From the NCBI RefSeq assembly GCF_027595985.1, contig NC_073313.1:101357552-101421551 (forward strand): DNA of 64,000 nucleotides, given 5' to 3'. The notes beneath the pieces are model-generated. The model ran no database searches and was not told the origin of the DNA. It worked only from the letters and a program-made list of their open reading frames with translations. Shown piece by piece: positions 22,166 to 34,810 of the stretch (positions within the stretch are counted from its first letter, which is position 1; every line of letters begins with the position of its first letter). The translations under genes and the position numbers were made by a program. This DNA is from Sorex araneus. Taxonomy: Eukaryota > Chordata > Mammalia > Eulipotyphla > Soricidae.

Positions 22166-23570
22166 CTTAAGTTTTATTTCTTTTATAGTAATTATAGCCC
22201 ACTAGGTACTAAAATAAATAATTAGGACAATAGTTAAGATACCTGCAATGTTTAGCTTATTATTCAACTAAAAGAGTGATACCTAAGGATATGCTATTTG
22301 AGAACTAGTTTATTTTGTCTGAAATCAACTATCCTCCTTAATTATGTGAATTTTATAAATGACTTTGTACTTCATATACTAATAGCTTGTCTCATATAAG
22401 AGATTGGAAAATCTTTTCTGAGGAAGTTGAAATGCTATAAAAACCTCAGGATGACTAAGAATTTGTTGAGAAGAAAAATTGTATTCTAGACGTATACAGC
22501 TGCCCAGAGTTAGGAAGTACTAATACCTGCTTGAAATGATTTGATGATCAATGGAACAATGTAAACAAGTGCAAGAGTAGGATTAGATAAGTTAAAATGA
22601 TACCCAGAGCTTGAATAGAGTATCCTCAGTTGAGCCTCAGTGTACTGCTGGATGTTCACGGAAAGAAAGTTTTTCTATTATCTGAGACATCATCGTAGGA
22701 AAACTTATATTCACAGGGCCTCTTTTGTTATTCAGTCCACATTCAATCAAAATCATACAGTGTTTAAAATATGCCATGTACTTTGGGTCATTGCTGTATA
22801 CCTACTAGAATTACAGACTGACACAGTACACCACTTTTTTCATTATTATCATTTTGAGAGTCGCATTCAAATTATAATTATTTTTTGCTGTTATTTTATT
22901 AAGTGTATCATCACTGACTGGGAAAACAGGACTGAATGGCAGTGACCTTTACTGTCATTTGCAAAACATCTTCCAAGGATGTCCTTAAACTACTGATAGG
23001 CAAAAGCAAAACAGAAAATTAAAACTACAGCTGTGTCTTCATGCCAGTGAAGCAGTATTTGGGATGAGGTTGGGCTTATTTCTCACAGCTGTCTTTTCCA
23101 CAGTTCTGTGGGTTTTGATGAGGAGTCTGTAATTGTCATTTTGAAGGTTAGTGTATGCCACTTCCTTCTTCCTCTCTTTTTCTAGCCTTGCTTTATTTAG
23201 ATCCTATTTTACTCTGCAGCCTCTTTCCATTTTTCCATCTTTTATTTAATTATTCTAGTTGTATCTGTGAGTACGGGTATTAGGGATAAGGACTCTGCTC
23301 TCAATAGCGGGAACAAGAGCTGCACTCAGATTAGCTAGCTCTGACCCAAGAATGAACTTTTGCTGACATCTGCATGTCCCTTCACAAATACTATTTAAGC
23401 TGAAGGATGTTTGTGGCTAAAAACAGACTTTATTCACCTGGACATATATTTAAGAAACTTTCTCCATCTATCCCTAATTTCATATACATCAATTTTCTCT
23501 TAACTAACATTACATCAAATAAGAACCATAGGATTTAGTTCTTGATCGTGAATTTATTGAGTTAGTTTCT
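22166..23570. other. Unclassified DNA
   Basis: No known repeat identified. A 101-codon plus ORF (22640-22945) is rich in His, Tyr and Ile and has no domain; I take it as chance. Confidence 0.5.
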
Positions 23571-23574
23571 AACT

Positions 23575-23725
23575 AATATATTTATTGGTTCTTTAACAGG
23601 ATTGCAAACACCTTCAGGGAAGTTGGCATAACTGTTCTTATTTACTACCATCCTGAAAGTTAAGCAGAGTGGTAGGCATATAATTTAGATATTTAGTGGG
23701 TATATACTTAATGAATTAACCAGAC
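23575..23725 (+). mobile_element. Possible ancient L2 3' end
   Basis: The order of blocks (AGGATTGCAAACACCTTCAG, GGCATAACTGTTCTTATTTA, GAGTGGTAGGCATATAATTT, ACTTAATGAATTAAC) follows the classic mammalian L2 3' end layout ending in a TAATGAAT-type motif. Divergence is high. Confidence 0.45.
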
Positions 23726-23817
23726 ATGCCAACTTAGTGCATGAAGAGCATGTAATATAAAGGGAAACTTTAAGTCCCTTCCCTTCCTTACTTTCTTAGA
23801 TTATTAGAGGGCAGTCT

Positions 23818-23819
<2 letters not shown>

Positions 23820-23850
<31 letters not shown>

Positions 23851-24027
23851 GTGAGAGAGAAGGCCACAAAGAGTGGTGATTAGGGCTTACTCCTGGCTCA
23901 GCATTCAGGAATTATTCCCATTCCCGAAGATGCATGGGGGGGGGGACCATATGAAACACCAGGGATCAAACTCAATTCGGCTTCATGCAAGACAAATGCT
24001 CTACCCACTGTACAATCGCTCCACCCC
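23820..24027 (-). mobile_element. SINE A with 30-nt T-run
   Basis: A pure T-run at 23820-23849 (poly(A) tail in sense) precedes a diverged reversed SINE A: GCTTACTCCTGGCTCAGC, a G-run near 23936-23945, ACCATATGAAACACCAGGG, ending CAATCGCTCCACC. An imperfect GGGCAGTCTGG / GGACAATCTG pair flanks it as a probable TSD. Confidence 0.85.
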
Positions 24028-24500
24028 TTGGGGACAATCTGTTTTTGATGCTGTTTTCTTATAACCTTCACTTGTTGCCTACTATTTTTTAATAGTCATG
24101 GAAACATGGGTTTAAGTGAAGCATCCTCACTTTCATATCAAATTCTCATCCAGTCAGGTGACAGGTCTCCATTGTGCAATGATATCTTTGCTTTGTCTCT
24201 AAATCAGGGAAAGCGAGAGTACATTGACCATATCCCTGTTTCTGATCTTATCTCCTCCAAATATGCATGAGTATGAGAGGATAATAATGTGAAAGGAAAT
24301 CAGAATACCTACAAATAAAAGGGACAGACATTCACTGAGGATACAGATGAATTACTTAATGTCTTCAATTGGGATGAATAGCTAAGAGCTAAACAAGGCT
24401 AAGTATGTGATAATGAAGACTGCTTGGTCCTTACAACCTGTCCCTAGAAAACTAAGATGAGAGATTCAGTTGCTGATGTTCTCAGTTAAAATTTTGTATG
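24028..24500. other. Unclassified DNA
   Basis: No repeat or coding signal recognised between two SINE A copies. Confidence 0.5.
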
Positions 24501-24668
24501 GAGGGCTAGAGCCATAATACAGCAGGTCACGTTCTTGCCTTGCACACAGCTGACCTGGATTTGGTCCCCCATATAGTTCCCTATCCCCATCAGGAGTAAA
24601 CTCTGAGAACAGAGCCAGGAGTAAACCTTGAGCACTACTCTGGAAGTGGCCAGAAAACAAACAACAAA
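24501..24668 (+). mobile_element. SINE A, moderately diverged
   Basis: Head GGGCTAGAGCCATAATACAG, TTGCCTTGCACACAGCTGAC, then AGAGCCAGGAGTAAACC and an A/C-rich tail (GAAAACAAACAACAAAG). Confidence 0.82.
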
Positions 24669-25079
24669 GCCTTTCATGAAGAAAAATAAAGAACTAAGTA
24701 ACTAAAGAAATGAGAATAAGTTCAGTTTTTACTGCTGTTGTACCAAATAATACAGAAATTGGAGGCTTAATGTAGCACACATAATTTATACTGCTGGAAG
24801 CCAGAAGCCCAAAACTAGTTTCATGTGGTGGTGGTGGGGGAGCAAAGGTATGAACAGGGCTGCTGGATTTTCCAGAAACATTAAAGGAAAACCTATTTAT
24901 TTGCCTATTCTAGATTCTACAGGTAATCAGCATTCCTTTGCTTATTGTCTCTGTCTAGTTTCAAAGAACAGCCTAAAATTTTGTGGCCAGATGGGGGAAA
25001 GCACATAATGACATTGCAGACATTGGTCAGGCAACATGAGTGAAAGCTGAGCTTCTTCTAAAACTGTTTTTTTTAAGTC
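24669..25079. other. Possible ancestral mammalian repeat
   Basis: The stretch AGAAATTGGAGGCTTAATG followed by CTGGAAGCCAGAAGCCCAAA resembles blocks in widely shared old mammalian LTR or DNA repeats, but I cannot name the family from memory. No gene seen. Confidence 0.3.
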
Positions 25080-26800
25080 AACATTTTCATGGAACCCCCA
25101 TTCAAATTCAGATGGCATCGTTAAGGACCTAGAAAAGTTAGTAATAAAGTTCATATGGTATCAAAAGAGACCCCAAAGAGCCATAACCATACTGAAAAAA
25201 ATGGAAATATTGGGAGGCATCTTATTTTGTAATTTGGAACTGTACTATAAAGCTGTAGTGTTCAAAACTTCATGGTACTGAAAATTGATGGGTTTTCTGA
25301 TCAATGGGTAAGAGTCAAATGCCAAGGATAAAGCTCATATTTATGAACTTTTTAAAAAGGATCCAAGGATAGAAAAGAGTAAAGATAGGCTCTTGAGCAA
25401 ATAGTGCTGGGGAAGCTAGATCCATATCTCACACCCTACACAAAATTCAAAGTATATTTAACATCTTGAGATCTGACAATAAATTATAAAGTACAGTGTA
25501 GAAAAATAGGCAGAATGCTCCAAGATACGGACCTCAATGGCATATTCTGTGGCCTGATAGCACTGGCAAAGGCAGCAGAATGAAAAGTAAACAAATGGGA
25601 CTTTATCAAATTAAACACTTTCTGCATGGTGGAAGAAACATGAACTAAAACTATAAGAGATCCAACTGAATGGAAAAAGTACTCACACTCAATACATAAG
25701 GTAAAGAGTTGAAATCCAGGATATATAAAATACTGACAAAGATTAAACAAAACATCAATAACCCTGTAAAAACTATAAAATAAACCGTATCAAAAATGGG
25801 GAGAAGAAATTAACATGAACCTCTGAGTCGAAGAAAGTAGATGGCAAATAGGCACATAAAAATGCTCAGGGTGACTTAATAGGGAAATACAAATGAACAT
25901 AACAGAGACATACCATACTACAACAATGAGAATGACACTAGTAGAAAATAATGGGAGCAATATCTGTTGTCAGGGATGTGGTGATAAAGGAGCTCTAATC
26001 CACTGTTTTGGGGAATGTGGTGTGGTCCAATCTCTATGGAAAAGAGTGTGAAGAGTTCTCAGCGAGCTAAGAATCATACTGCCATATAACCAAGCAATTC
26101 TCTTCTGGGCATCTACTCCCAACATGATAAAAAAAAAACATTCAAAGTCATATGCACAACATTATTCATTTCAGCACTCAGTACAATAGTCTATGTGTCC
26201 AAAATAAGATGAATGTATTATGAAGATGTGGTATGTATACAAAATGGAATATTATGCAGCTGAGGGATAATGAAATCATGTAATTTGCGGCAAACGTTGG
26301 AACTAGAAGATATCATGTTAAGTGAAGTAAGCCAGAAGGGCAAACATAATCTCACTTATCTGTGGTATATAGAATACTATATGAGGGAGTGTCATGTAGT
26401 AAAAGGGGATGCCTAGATCACCCTTGACCCTAGAGTATAGGAAAGAGACAAGCAGAAAAGGGAAGAAATTAAGGAGGGGGGAGTAAGAAGAAGACAAAGG
26501 GATATAAAGAGCGAACAGGGAACTTGGATATGCTGATAATGTGGGAGAGTGGTATTGCTATATATACAAAGTGCAGATTGAACAACACTGCAATCACAAG
26601 ACAAATTTAAATCAACAAACTTTGAAATGTGCCTGTCAAGGTGGAACATAGGGGGATGGTAGAGGAGGCAGAAAGGATCATGAAAACTCTGGTGGAGTAA
26701 ATATGTAACTGGTAGAGGGATTGGAGGGATATTGAGTGTCTAAGACTCATCTATCAATAACATTATAAATCACATCTATTTAATTTAAAAAAACATGATC
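25080..26800 (+). mobile_element. L1 ORF2 3' part and 3' UTR, old
   Basis: Plus-strand ORF2 landmarks: AGTTCATATGGTATCAAAAG, GCTGTAGTGTTCAAAAC, GATGTGGTATGTATACAAAA, TGGAATATTATGCAGCTGAG, then AGTGAAGTAAGCCAGAAGG and a G-rich 3' UTR ending in an A-rich tail near 26790. Multiple stops, so a pseudogene copy; 5'-truncated at about 25080. Confidence 0.85.
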
Positions 26801-28200
26801 AAAAACAAAAAAACACAAATCAATGATTTTCAGAACTATCTTTAAAAAAAGAAAAAAATAATGACACAGAAAAAAAAGAAACTGATCATTCTATTTTATA
26901 AATTTTATGTTTCAATGTATAAAAGGACCATTAGTTTTGCCCATGTAATTCTTTAGGGTAAAATGTAGTCATGTTGAGTTCTGTAATTTAATATATAACA
27001 TAAGATAATGTCCATGTAAGCAACCTCACATATGTTATTGAATTTAGGTCTCTAATTATAAAGCTAATTACTTCATGTTCCCTATTCCTATGTTTCATAT
27101 TCTTATGCTTCAACATGCAACACTTCCATCCCTCTCCATCTTTCCCATTTTTCTCTATTGTTCTTTGTTCCTAGTCTTTTCTCTTTGTCCCTCTCCTGAC
27201 ATTATATAGTCTTTGACTATTGAATTAATAAACTAAAGTTAGGATTAGCAAACATTTTTATGGACATAAATATTTATGGAACCCCCTTAAATATTCAATG
27301 CCATGCGGTTAGACTTCATGTTTAAAGATGATATTTTAATAGTTCCCTGCAGCCAATCCCCTTGAGTCTTCTCTGTGCTTCTAATCCCTCAGTTTGTTGA
27401 CATATCACCTGCTTTTAAAAAGGACACGTTTAGAAATATTTTAAACATTTCTATGAATCTGTCATTGGTTTACAATATTATGAAATTTCTGCAGGTTAGC
27501 TTTAAACCGCTACAAATGTGTAATAATCACCACTCCCAACATCAAAGTTCCAGTGCCTTTTTGTAAGCATACTATACAACTTTTCTGACTTCTCTCTAAC
27601 TTTGGACTGAGCATAGATTTCATTTTTGTGCATAGTATAGTTTAATTTTAGTTCATTACTATAGAGTGCCCTTTATGCTGTAGGTTATTTTTTTACAGAA
27701 ATAGTTCAAATTAAGCCTTCCTCATTATCCCAAACCAGATGTGTATCACTTTTCCACTTGTGTTATTGGAGAGAGAATTATTCCGTTTCTCCCTTGGTGA
27801 TAGTGTGTTAGATTCTCATCTTTCCATGAGAGAAAAGGGACATAGTCATTCCTTTAGGCAGAGAATGCATGCAATGCTTAATGTAGCCTTTAGTGAGCCT
27901 TCCTTTCTACACCCTCTTTCACTTTTCTCAGAATAATTTACTTCCAAAGAAACAAGTATTTAATCTTATGCTTTAAATAATGCATTTTTGACTTAAAAAG
28001 TAACCCTTAAGTAACCTGATAATAACTTTATGGCCCTAAGTCAAAAATACATTTGCACAATAATAGCTTGTTTGTAATTTGGTAATCTGAGGTATGGCAT
28101 GGGGTAATATATGATGGAAAAAATTTTTATCTGTAAGTGTGGCAAACTTGACAAGGTTATAGTATAGAAATGTGATTAAATATTTGATTTCTGGAAACAT
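26801..28200. other. Unclassified AT-rich DNA, about 1.4 kb
   Basis: Starts with A-rich debris of the L1 tail. I see no other repeat or gene; frames reach about 65 codons only. Confidence 0.5.
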
Positions 28201-29005
28201 TGAGTTTGTCTGATAGTAATTAAAAATGTCCTCAAGAACAAAATCCCAGGTCCCAATGGATTTACTAGTGAGATCTTCAAAAACTTCAGAGAAGACTTCA
28301 TGCCCATACTCCTCAATATCTTCCAAAGAATTGAGAAAACAAAATCCAATCTAATAGCTTCTATGAAGCCAAAATTATGTTACTACCTAAAACAGTGACA
28401 CTACTAAGAAGAAAATTATAGCCCAATATCTCTGATGAATATCAATTCAAAGATCCTTAACAAAATTCTAGCAAACTAAATCAAGCAATTTATCATAAAC
28501 CTTATACACTCTTACCACAGGGATGTTTATCCCAAGGATGCAAGTATGGTTTAGTATATGCAAATCTATTAATGTAATATACCATTTCATTTGAAAGTTA
28601 AAAAAAGTATATGGTAATATAAATAGACACAGAAAAAGCTTTTGACAAGGCATGGAACTCATTCAGAATTTTACAAAAACTCAAAAATATATGGATAGAA
28701 GAAATATACCTCGAGGAAGTAATGGCCATTTGCAACAAAACCAAAGTCAATATCATACACAATGGTTAAAAATTGTAAGCCTCTTCCTTGAGATCAGACA
28801 CAAGGCAAGGAAGTCCACTACCCCCACACTTATTCAACATAGATTTTTTAAATCTTTACTAGAACATGCAGACAAGAAAAATATATCAAAGGGTTTCAAG
28901 TTGAAAATGAAGATCAAACTATCCCTGTTTGCAGATAACATGATACTATACATTGAAAACACATTAAAAACACTCTTAGGAATACTGAACCAATAAAAAA
29001 CAGTA

Positions 29006-29317
29006 TTGATACCACTGCTGGGAATATATCCCAGAGAGGCAAAAAAGTACAATCGAAACAACATCTGCACATGTATGTTCATCGCAGCACTGTTTACAAT
29101 AGCCAGAATCTGGAAAAAACCCGAATGCCCCAGAACGGATGACTGGTTGAGGAAACTTTGGTACATCTATACAATGGAATACTATGCAGCTGTTAGAAAA
29201 AAGGAGGTCAAGAATTTTGTAGTTAAGTGGATGGGCATGAAAAGTTTCATGCTGAGTGAAATGAGTCAGAAAGAGAGAGACAGACATAGAAAGATTGCAC
29301 TCATCTATGGTATATAG
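29006..29317 (+). pseudogene. L1 ORF2 C-terminus (5'-truncated)
   Basis: About 100 in-frame codons read the typical L1 ORF2p C-terminal end: LLGIYPREAKKYNR, CMFIAALFTIARIWKKPECP, WYIYTMEYYAAVRK and LSEMSQKERDRHRKIAL. The endonuclease and RT domains are absent through truncation, so it cannot function. The first codons derive from the target-site side, so the apparent start is accidental. Confidence 0.9.
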
Positions 29318-29779
29318 AATAACAGAGTGGGAGACTATCACCCAAGAACTGTAGAAATAAGTACCAGGAGGTTGACTCCATGGCTTCGAGGCTGGCCTCA
29401 CGTTCCGGGGAAAGGTCAACTCAGAGAAGCGATCACCAACTACATTGTAGTCGAAGGCCATGTGGGGGAAGGCAGTTGCGGGCTGAATGAGGGCTAGAGA
29501 CTGAGCACAGCGGCCACTGAACACCTTTATTGCAAACCACAACAGCTAATTAGAGAGAGAGAACAGAAGGGAATGCCTTGCCACAGTGGCAGGGTGGGGT
29601 GGGGGGGAGATGGGATTGGGGAGGGTGGGAGGGACGCTGGGTTTACGGGTGGTGGAGAATGGGCACTGGTGAAGGGATGGGTTCCCGAACTTTGTATGAG
29701 GGAAGTATAAGCACAAAAGTGTATAAATCTGTAACTGTACCCTCACGGTGATTCTCTAATTAAAAATAAATAAAATTAA
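29012..29779 (+). mobile_element. Young-looking L1 3' end nested in old L1
   Basis: A 5'-truncated insertion of about 770 bp with a perfect 17-bp TSD AAAAAACAGTATTGATA (28995-29011 and 29780-29796). It starts in ORF2 and keeps its C-terminal frame open to a stop at 29317. The 3' UTR follows with its G-rich tract (29590-29635), GGGCACTGGTGAAGGGATGG, and an A-rich tail. Clear termini suggest recent insertion. Confidence 0.93.
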
Positions 29780-30880
29780 AAAAAACAGTATTGATATAAA
29801 AAATTAATACACAAAATACATGGCCTTGATGTACACAAATAATTAACTAGACAAGAAAATTTAAAAGATTATCCCTTTAAAAATAGTGCTCGTAAGCATC
29901 AAGTAAGTAGGAATCAACATGGAAGTGAAAGTGAATACCATAAATCTCTACTAAGCAAAAGAGGACACAGGGAAATGAAAAGACATTCCCTATTTATATA
30001 TTAGAAGAACAAACATTGTCAAAATGAGCATCCTACACAAGATATACAATACCTATTATTCACTATCCATTGACATTCCAAAGTGTTATGTAGTAGCTGT
30101 TATGCACTGCCCATTAAAATTCCAATAATGTTTTTCAAAGACTTTATATAATAAATATACTAGTATACACATCTCTCTATATAATACATATGTATGAAAC
30201 TATAAGATTCTCATAACACCGAAACAAATTCTAAGAGGCAAAATAGAATATTGGAGGTATTGGTTTATCAATGTCTACCTATACTACCAAGCTATAATAA
30301 CCAAAATTACATGGTACTGGAATAAAGATATATCTGCAGACCAAAGAAGAGAATTGAGAGTATTGAGGTAAGCCCCTGAGTTTACAGACAGTTAACCTAT
30401 GATAAAGATTCTAAATATATGAAGTAGAGTTTAGAAATAATTTCAACAAATGGTTCTGGGAAAACTAAGTAGCCAGTGTTGTTTGAAAAAAAAAAAGCAA
30501 GAAAAAATAACCATACCTCACACCATTCACAAAAGTAAACTCAAAGGGAATTAAAGATCTCAAAATTAAACTAGAACCTGTGAAATACATTGAAGAATAT
30601 TTTGGCAGAACTTTCAGGAAATTTACAACACTGATTTCTTCAATGAGTTGACTAATGTGATAAGGACAACAAAACCAAAAATAAATGGTCCTACATTAAA
30701 TTAATGTTCTAAACTGCATAAGAAACTCTCGAGCCACTAAATAGGAAAAATACATTGTCACACAATGTATCAGATATAAGGCTGGAATTCAATATCTATC
30801 AGCACTCACAAAAATTCTCAACCAAAAATCCAATGACCCTATCCACAAATTGGGCAAGGAGATAAACACTTTCCCCAAGT

Positions 30881-31826
30881 GGTAACAAGAGCTATGGTGA
30901 TAGTTTGGAATGGAGAAAATTTGGGGAGCCTCACACAAGATGAAGGCAAAGTTTTGTTTTTGATATGTTAAGTGTAGGATGTCCGTTAAACATCAGTAAA
31001 ATATTTTCATTTATATAGGTTGCCTTTTAATTAGTATGGTTCTTTTAATTATGAATTAGGGATGTAAATTTTAGAGAATATGCTTAATTTTAGTATTGTG
31101 ACATAGAATTAAATATCTTAGAGATATAATTTTAAAAGAGAAGTATCATTTTCTGAGGTGTGATGCTGAGGAGCTAGAAATGGAGACCAATCCATTGTCC
31201 AAAACAAGGAAATATACTGGTGTTGAGACAGAAGCATATTTCAAGCCCAAAAGTATAATCAACTGTGACAAATGAGACCAAAATTCCACTTTATTTCACT
31301 TTGAGAAGTTTTATTATTTAAAGTCATAGATAAATGGAGTGATAGCCAGATGTTTCATAAATGAAGGATCTTTTCCTCTTTTTTAAAATATGAAAATTCT
31401 AGTGCATGTTTTTATGCTGGTTGAGATGAGTCATTAGAAACTGAATGACCTAGGAAATTAAAATCAGAATAGAGAGTACATTGGCCTTTGACAGAAACAG
31501 AGACACTTCCTCAATTTGTATATGATAAAATTCAGTGTTATGGCACATATAATGTAATTGATTAATAAGTGGTTTGTTTTAATCTTTATTGTTCTTAGTA
31601 ACTCAAGAAACATGCTGATTTGCACATGGAAAATACAGTTTGAACATGTTCAGAGCTGAAGGCTTTAGTGGAATTGGACTTAGAGTGTGCTATTCAAAAT
31701 AAAGACATACTTTATTGATTGTATTATATATAAATGTTTCCAAGATATGAAAGCATTTTATTAGATTGCCCCACCTAATCTAGCCAATATTTTTGTAACA
31801 AATGAATATGGAGAATTTTATATTAT
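30881..31826. other. Unclassified DNA
   Basis: No family recognised; a gradual boundary with decayed L1 near 30880 is possible. Confidence 0.45.
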
Positions 31827-31835
31827 AAACAGAAA

Positions 31836-32010
31836 TAGAGGGGCCAGAAAAATAGTACAGTGGGCAAGTGGGTAAGACCCTTGCCTTGCATGGGGTCAAC
31901 CTGGGTTTGATCTCCAGCATCCCATATGGTATCCCCAAGCACCTCCAGGAGTGATTTCTGAGTGCAGGCCCTGAGAACTAACCCCCTTCCAAAAAAAAAA
32001 AAAAAAACGG
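31836..32010 (+). mobile_element. SINE A with TSD
   Basis: Head GGGGCCAGAAAAATAGTACAG, TTGCCTTGCATGGGGTCAAC, then GGAGTGATTTCTGAGTGCAG and an A-run. A 9-bp AAACAGAAA lies at 31827-31835 and 32011-32019. Confidence 0.88.
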
Positions 32011-32019
32011 AAACAGAAA

Positions 32020-33033
32020 GTTACTTTTTTTTTACTTCAAATAAAAGTGGCTTTGAGATATGAGCAGATTTGATCTTTTTTGAGTATAATTGATCAGCCT
32101 ATTCATGGATAGGGATCCAACATCATCCCGTTTGTTCTTATAATATACATACTTCAGTAGAAAACGTTTCATTATATTTACCTAGCAAAATGTACTTCCA
32201 TAAGATGACATTAAGTGGTAAGTGCTTTATGACTTAAACTGTGTAAAGATGTCATTGTCTATGTTCTCAATACAGTAAGCAGAAGGCTTTTTAGCTGTTA
32301 TTCCTTGAGAAGCAAATCCTTTTTGTTGAAATCTGATTTCCCCACCCTCTAGGTGTGTACATTTTACGCATACAACTCCAAGTATAATATAAGTTTTATT
32401 ATTTCTAAAAAAAAGTTACAAAAGTCTTTATAAATGGTATAGGAACTCATAGTGTGTGATTTTCAATTCTTTCCTCAAGTGGTCTTTATACAACAAATGG
32501 AAGCCTTAATAATTGATTAGGTTCTCAGCCTATGTTTTTAACTTGAGTACAGGTTTGACTGGTAATAGATGTAAAAGTTGGGATGTGCTTTAAAACTTAA
32601 AGGCAATTATTTGAGATCAGTATGAATTACTTGTATAGCTCTTATTGTAATTATCTCTTACTGTGGTTAAAATTTATGAGAAGGTATGTGGCCAGGAAGT
32701 AAGAAGCATTTGTCTAGGACATGCCTTGTTATTTGTACCATATATCTGTTCTCCTTACTACTAAGCCTATTTATTTGATTCCTGACAATTTGCCTTTTTC
32801 TGTAGGATTTAGGACTTTCTGTTCATTATCTCTTTACTTGGTCTGGCCTGTCATCCTTTGTTCTATATTTTTTTCTGCACTTGTGGTATAATTGCCTGAT
32901 TTAGTTCACTAAATTGTCTCTAATGATGGGTGATATTTGCTTGTTTAACCTTGAGCCCTGAACAGATCCTGATCCTAGAGAATTCCCTTTTTGGCCCATG
33001 TCTTTATGTTATACACTGAGAGCCAGCACCAGA
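32020..33033. other. Unclassified DNA
   Basis: About 1 kb with no recognised repeat, RNA gene or coding frame. Confidence 0.5.
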
Positions 33034-33282
33034 GTATCACTGTCACTGTCATCCTGTTGCTCATCAATTTGTTCGAGCGGGCACCAGTAACATCTCCATT
33101 GTGAGACTTGTTGTTACTGTTTTTGGCATATTGAATTTCCCACGGGTAGCTTGCCAGGCTCTGCTGTGTGGGCGAGAAACTCTCAGTGGCTTGCCAGGCT
33201 CTCTGAGAGAGGTGGAGGAATCAAACCTGGGTCAGCCGCGTGCAAGGCAAATGCCCTACCTGCTGTGCTATTGCTCCAGCCC
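33034..33282 (-). mobile_element. SINE B, full length
   Basis: Reversed SINE B with (TGTCACTG)-type terminal repeats, RTE-like tail, GGCATATTGAATTTCCC, body and head ending TTGCTCCAGCC. Confidence 0.92.
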
Positions 33283-33669
33283 TAAAAAAAATGGATAAAT
33301 CATAGGTTTAACCCAGTATGACATTTCTGATTTTAATGGCAATTGAGACAAAATATAAAGGTTACTCTCTTTATGTTTGAAGCCCTGGCTTCAAATTCCA
33401 CACTATCAGAAACTCACTAAATTTCTACCAACTTGTACTTAGCTAAATTTCAGTTTTCTCCTTGGTAATGTGGAGTATTTTATTCTTTCTGAAATATTAA
33501 ATCAGAAATAATAATTCATCTGTAAAAATACCTAATGTGATACATTGCATATGATAGTTAAATGTAATATTCTCATAGACATTAATTTCATTAGTTTGTT
33601 TTTACAGAAAATGAATATTCTGTAAGAGAAAATAATAACCCATAAGTATAACATATGAGACAGTTTTCT

Positions 33670-34424
33670 TTTTTTTATTGTTTTTTTAATTTTTTTATTG
33701 AGTCAGCATGTGGAAAGTTACAAAGTTTTCAGGTTTAAATCTAAGTTATACAATGCTCGAATACCCATCCCTTCACCAGTGCTCATATTCCACCACCAAG
33801 AATCCCAGTATAGCTCCACCCCGCCCCCTCACACCCCTACCCCCCCCACACCCCTAGGCCCCCCACCCTAAGCCCCCCCGCCTGTGTAACTAATAAATTT
33901 CACTTTTCTTTCACTTTGATTGCATACAATATTTCAACAAAACTCACTATTATTGTTTGGAGAGTCTCTCCCCTAAAGTCAGACCTGCTGAAAAGGAAGC
34001 ATTAGATAATTTGTTTTCCATTGCTGAGGATGAAGAGGTATGAGGTCGAGTGACCACACTTAGCGGCCTCTCAGTTTTGGGTTTCTGTAATTTAGTATTT
34101 TAATAACTAAGTCCAGAGAGATATCTGCCAGAAGTTGCATCGTTGCCAACTTGTACTTCTCAGTTACATTATATTCCACATGAGTGCAATCTTTCTATGT
34201 CTGTCTCTTTCTTTCTGACTCATTTCACTCAACATGATACTTTCCATGTTGATCCATTTATATGCAAATTTCATGACTTCATGTTTTCTGACAGCTACAT
34301 AGTATTCCATTGTGTAGATGTACCAGAGTTTCTTTAACCAGTCATCTGTTTTGGGGCACTCTGTTTTTTTCCAGATTCTGGCTATTGTAAACAGTGCTGC
34401 AATGAACATAGAAATACATATGCC
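33670..34424 (-). mobile_element. L1 3' end with TSD
   Basis: A 755-bp truncated L1 on the minus strand with 15-bp TSD ATGAGACAGTTTTCT (33655-33669 and 34425-34439). The C-rich tract near 33820-33890 is the complement of the G-rich 3' UTR. The 5' part holds the ORF2 C-terminal frame (34445-34164) with IAALFTIARIWKKTECPKTD and LSEMSQKERDRHRKIAL. Confidence 0.92.
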
Positions 34425-34597
34425 ATGAGACAGTTTTCTGCTCAAAATTTAGGAAATATATTACCACACAAACTCACTTTAACATGGTCCTCAGTTTCCC
34501 AATTAATTTGTCTTCAATTCTTGTTTGCTCAGATCATAATTGTATTCTCTTTTAAAAAATTAATTTGAGTAATTATACATTTCTTACATATGAACCA

Positions 34598-34770
34598 CTT
34601 TTTTTTGCTTTTTGGGTCACACCCGGCATTGCACAGGGGTTACTCCTGGCTCTGCACTCAGGAATTACTCCTGGCGGTGCTCAGGAAACCATATGGGATG
34701 CTGGGAATCAAACCCGTGTCAGCCACGTGTAAGGCAAACGCCCTACCCACTGTGCTATTGCTCCAGCCCC
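34598..34770 (-). mobile_element. SINE A with short TSD
   Basis: Reversed SINE A with T-run and GCTTTTTGGGTCACACCCGG, near-consensus body and head ending TTGCTCCAGCCCC. TGAACCA on both sides (34591-34597 and 34771-34777) is a 7-bp probable TSD. Confidence 0.92.
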
Positions 34771-34810
34771 TGAACCAAATTTTTAAAGCAGAATAAAAAT
34801 AACATGATCA

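Larger units (their letters stand above)
28201..30880 (+). mobile_element. Old L1 ORF2 segment, split by a younger L1
   Basis: ORF2 RT region on the plus strand: AGGTCCCAATGGATTTACTA, AATAGACACAGAAAAAGC then TTTGACAA, and the catalytic block CTGTTTGCAGATAACATGATA, encoding LFADNMI where active L1 has FADD. After the nested insertion, ORF2 resumes (29797) and runs to about 30880. Stops and frameshifts throughout. Confidence 0.82.

Noticed and set aside
24669-25079. Named ancestral LTR or DNA transposon
   Set aside because: Some blocks look familiar, but I could not place them in a family without a search, so only a generic note is given.
28976-29542. 188-codon minus-strand open frame
   Set aside because: Antisense to a young L1 3' end. 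The same antisense frames recur at other L1 3' ends (17397-17894), and no independent protein feature is visible.
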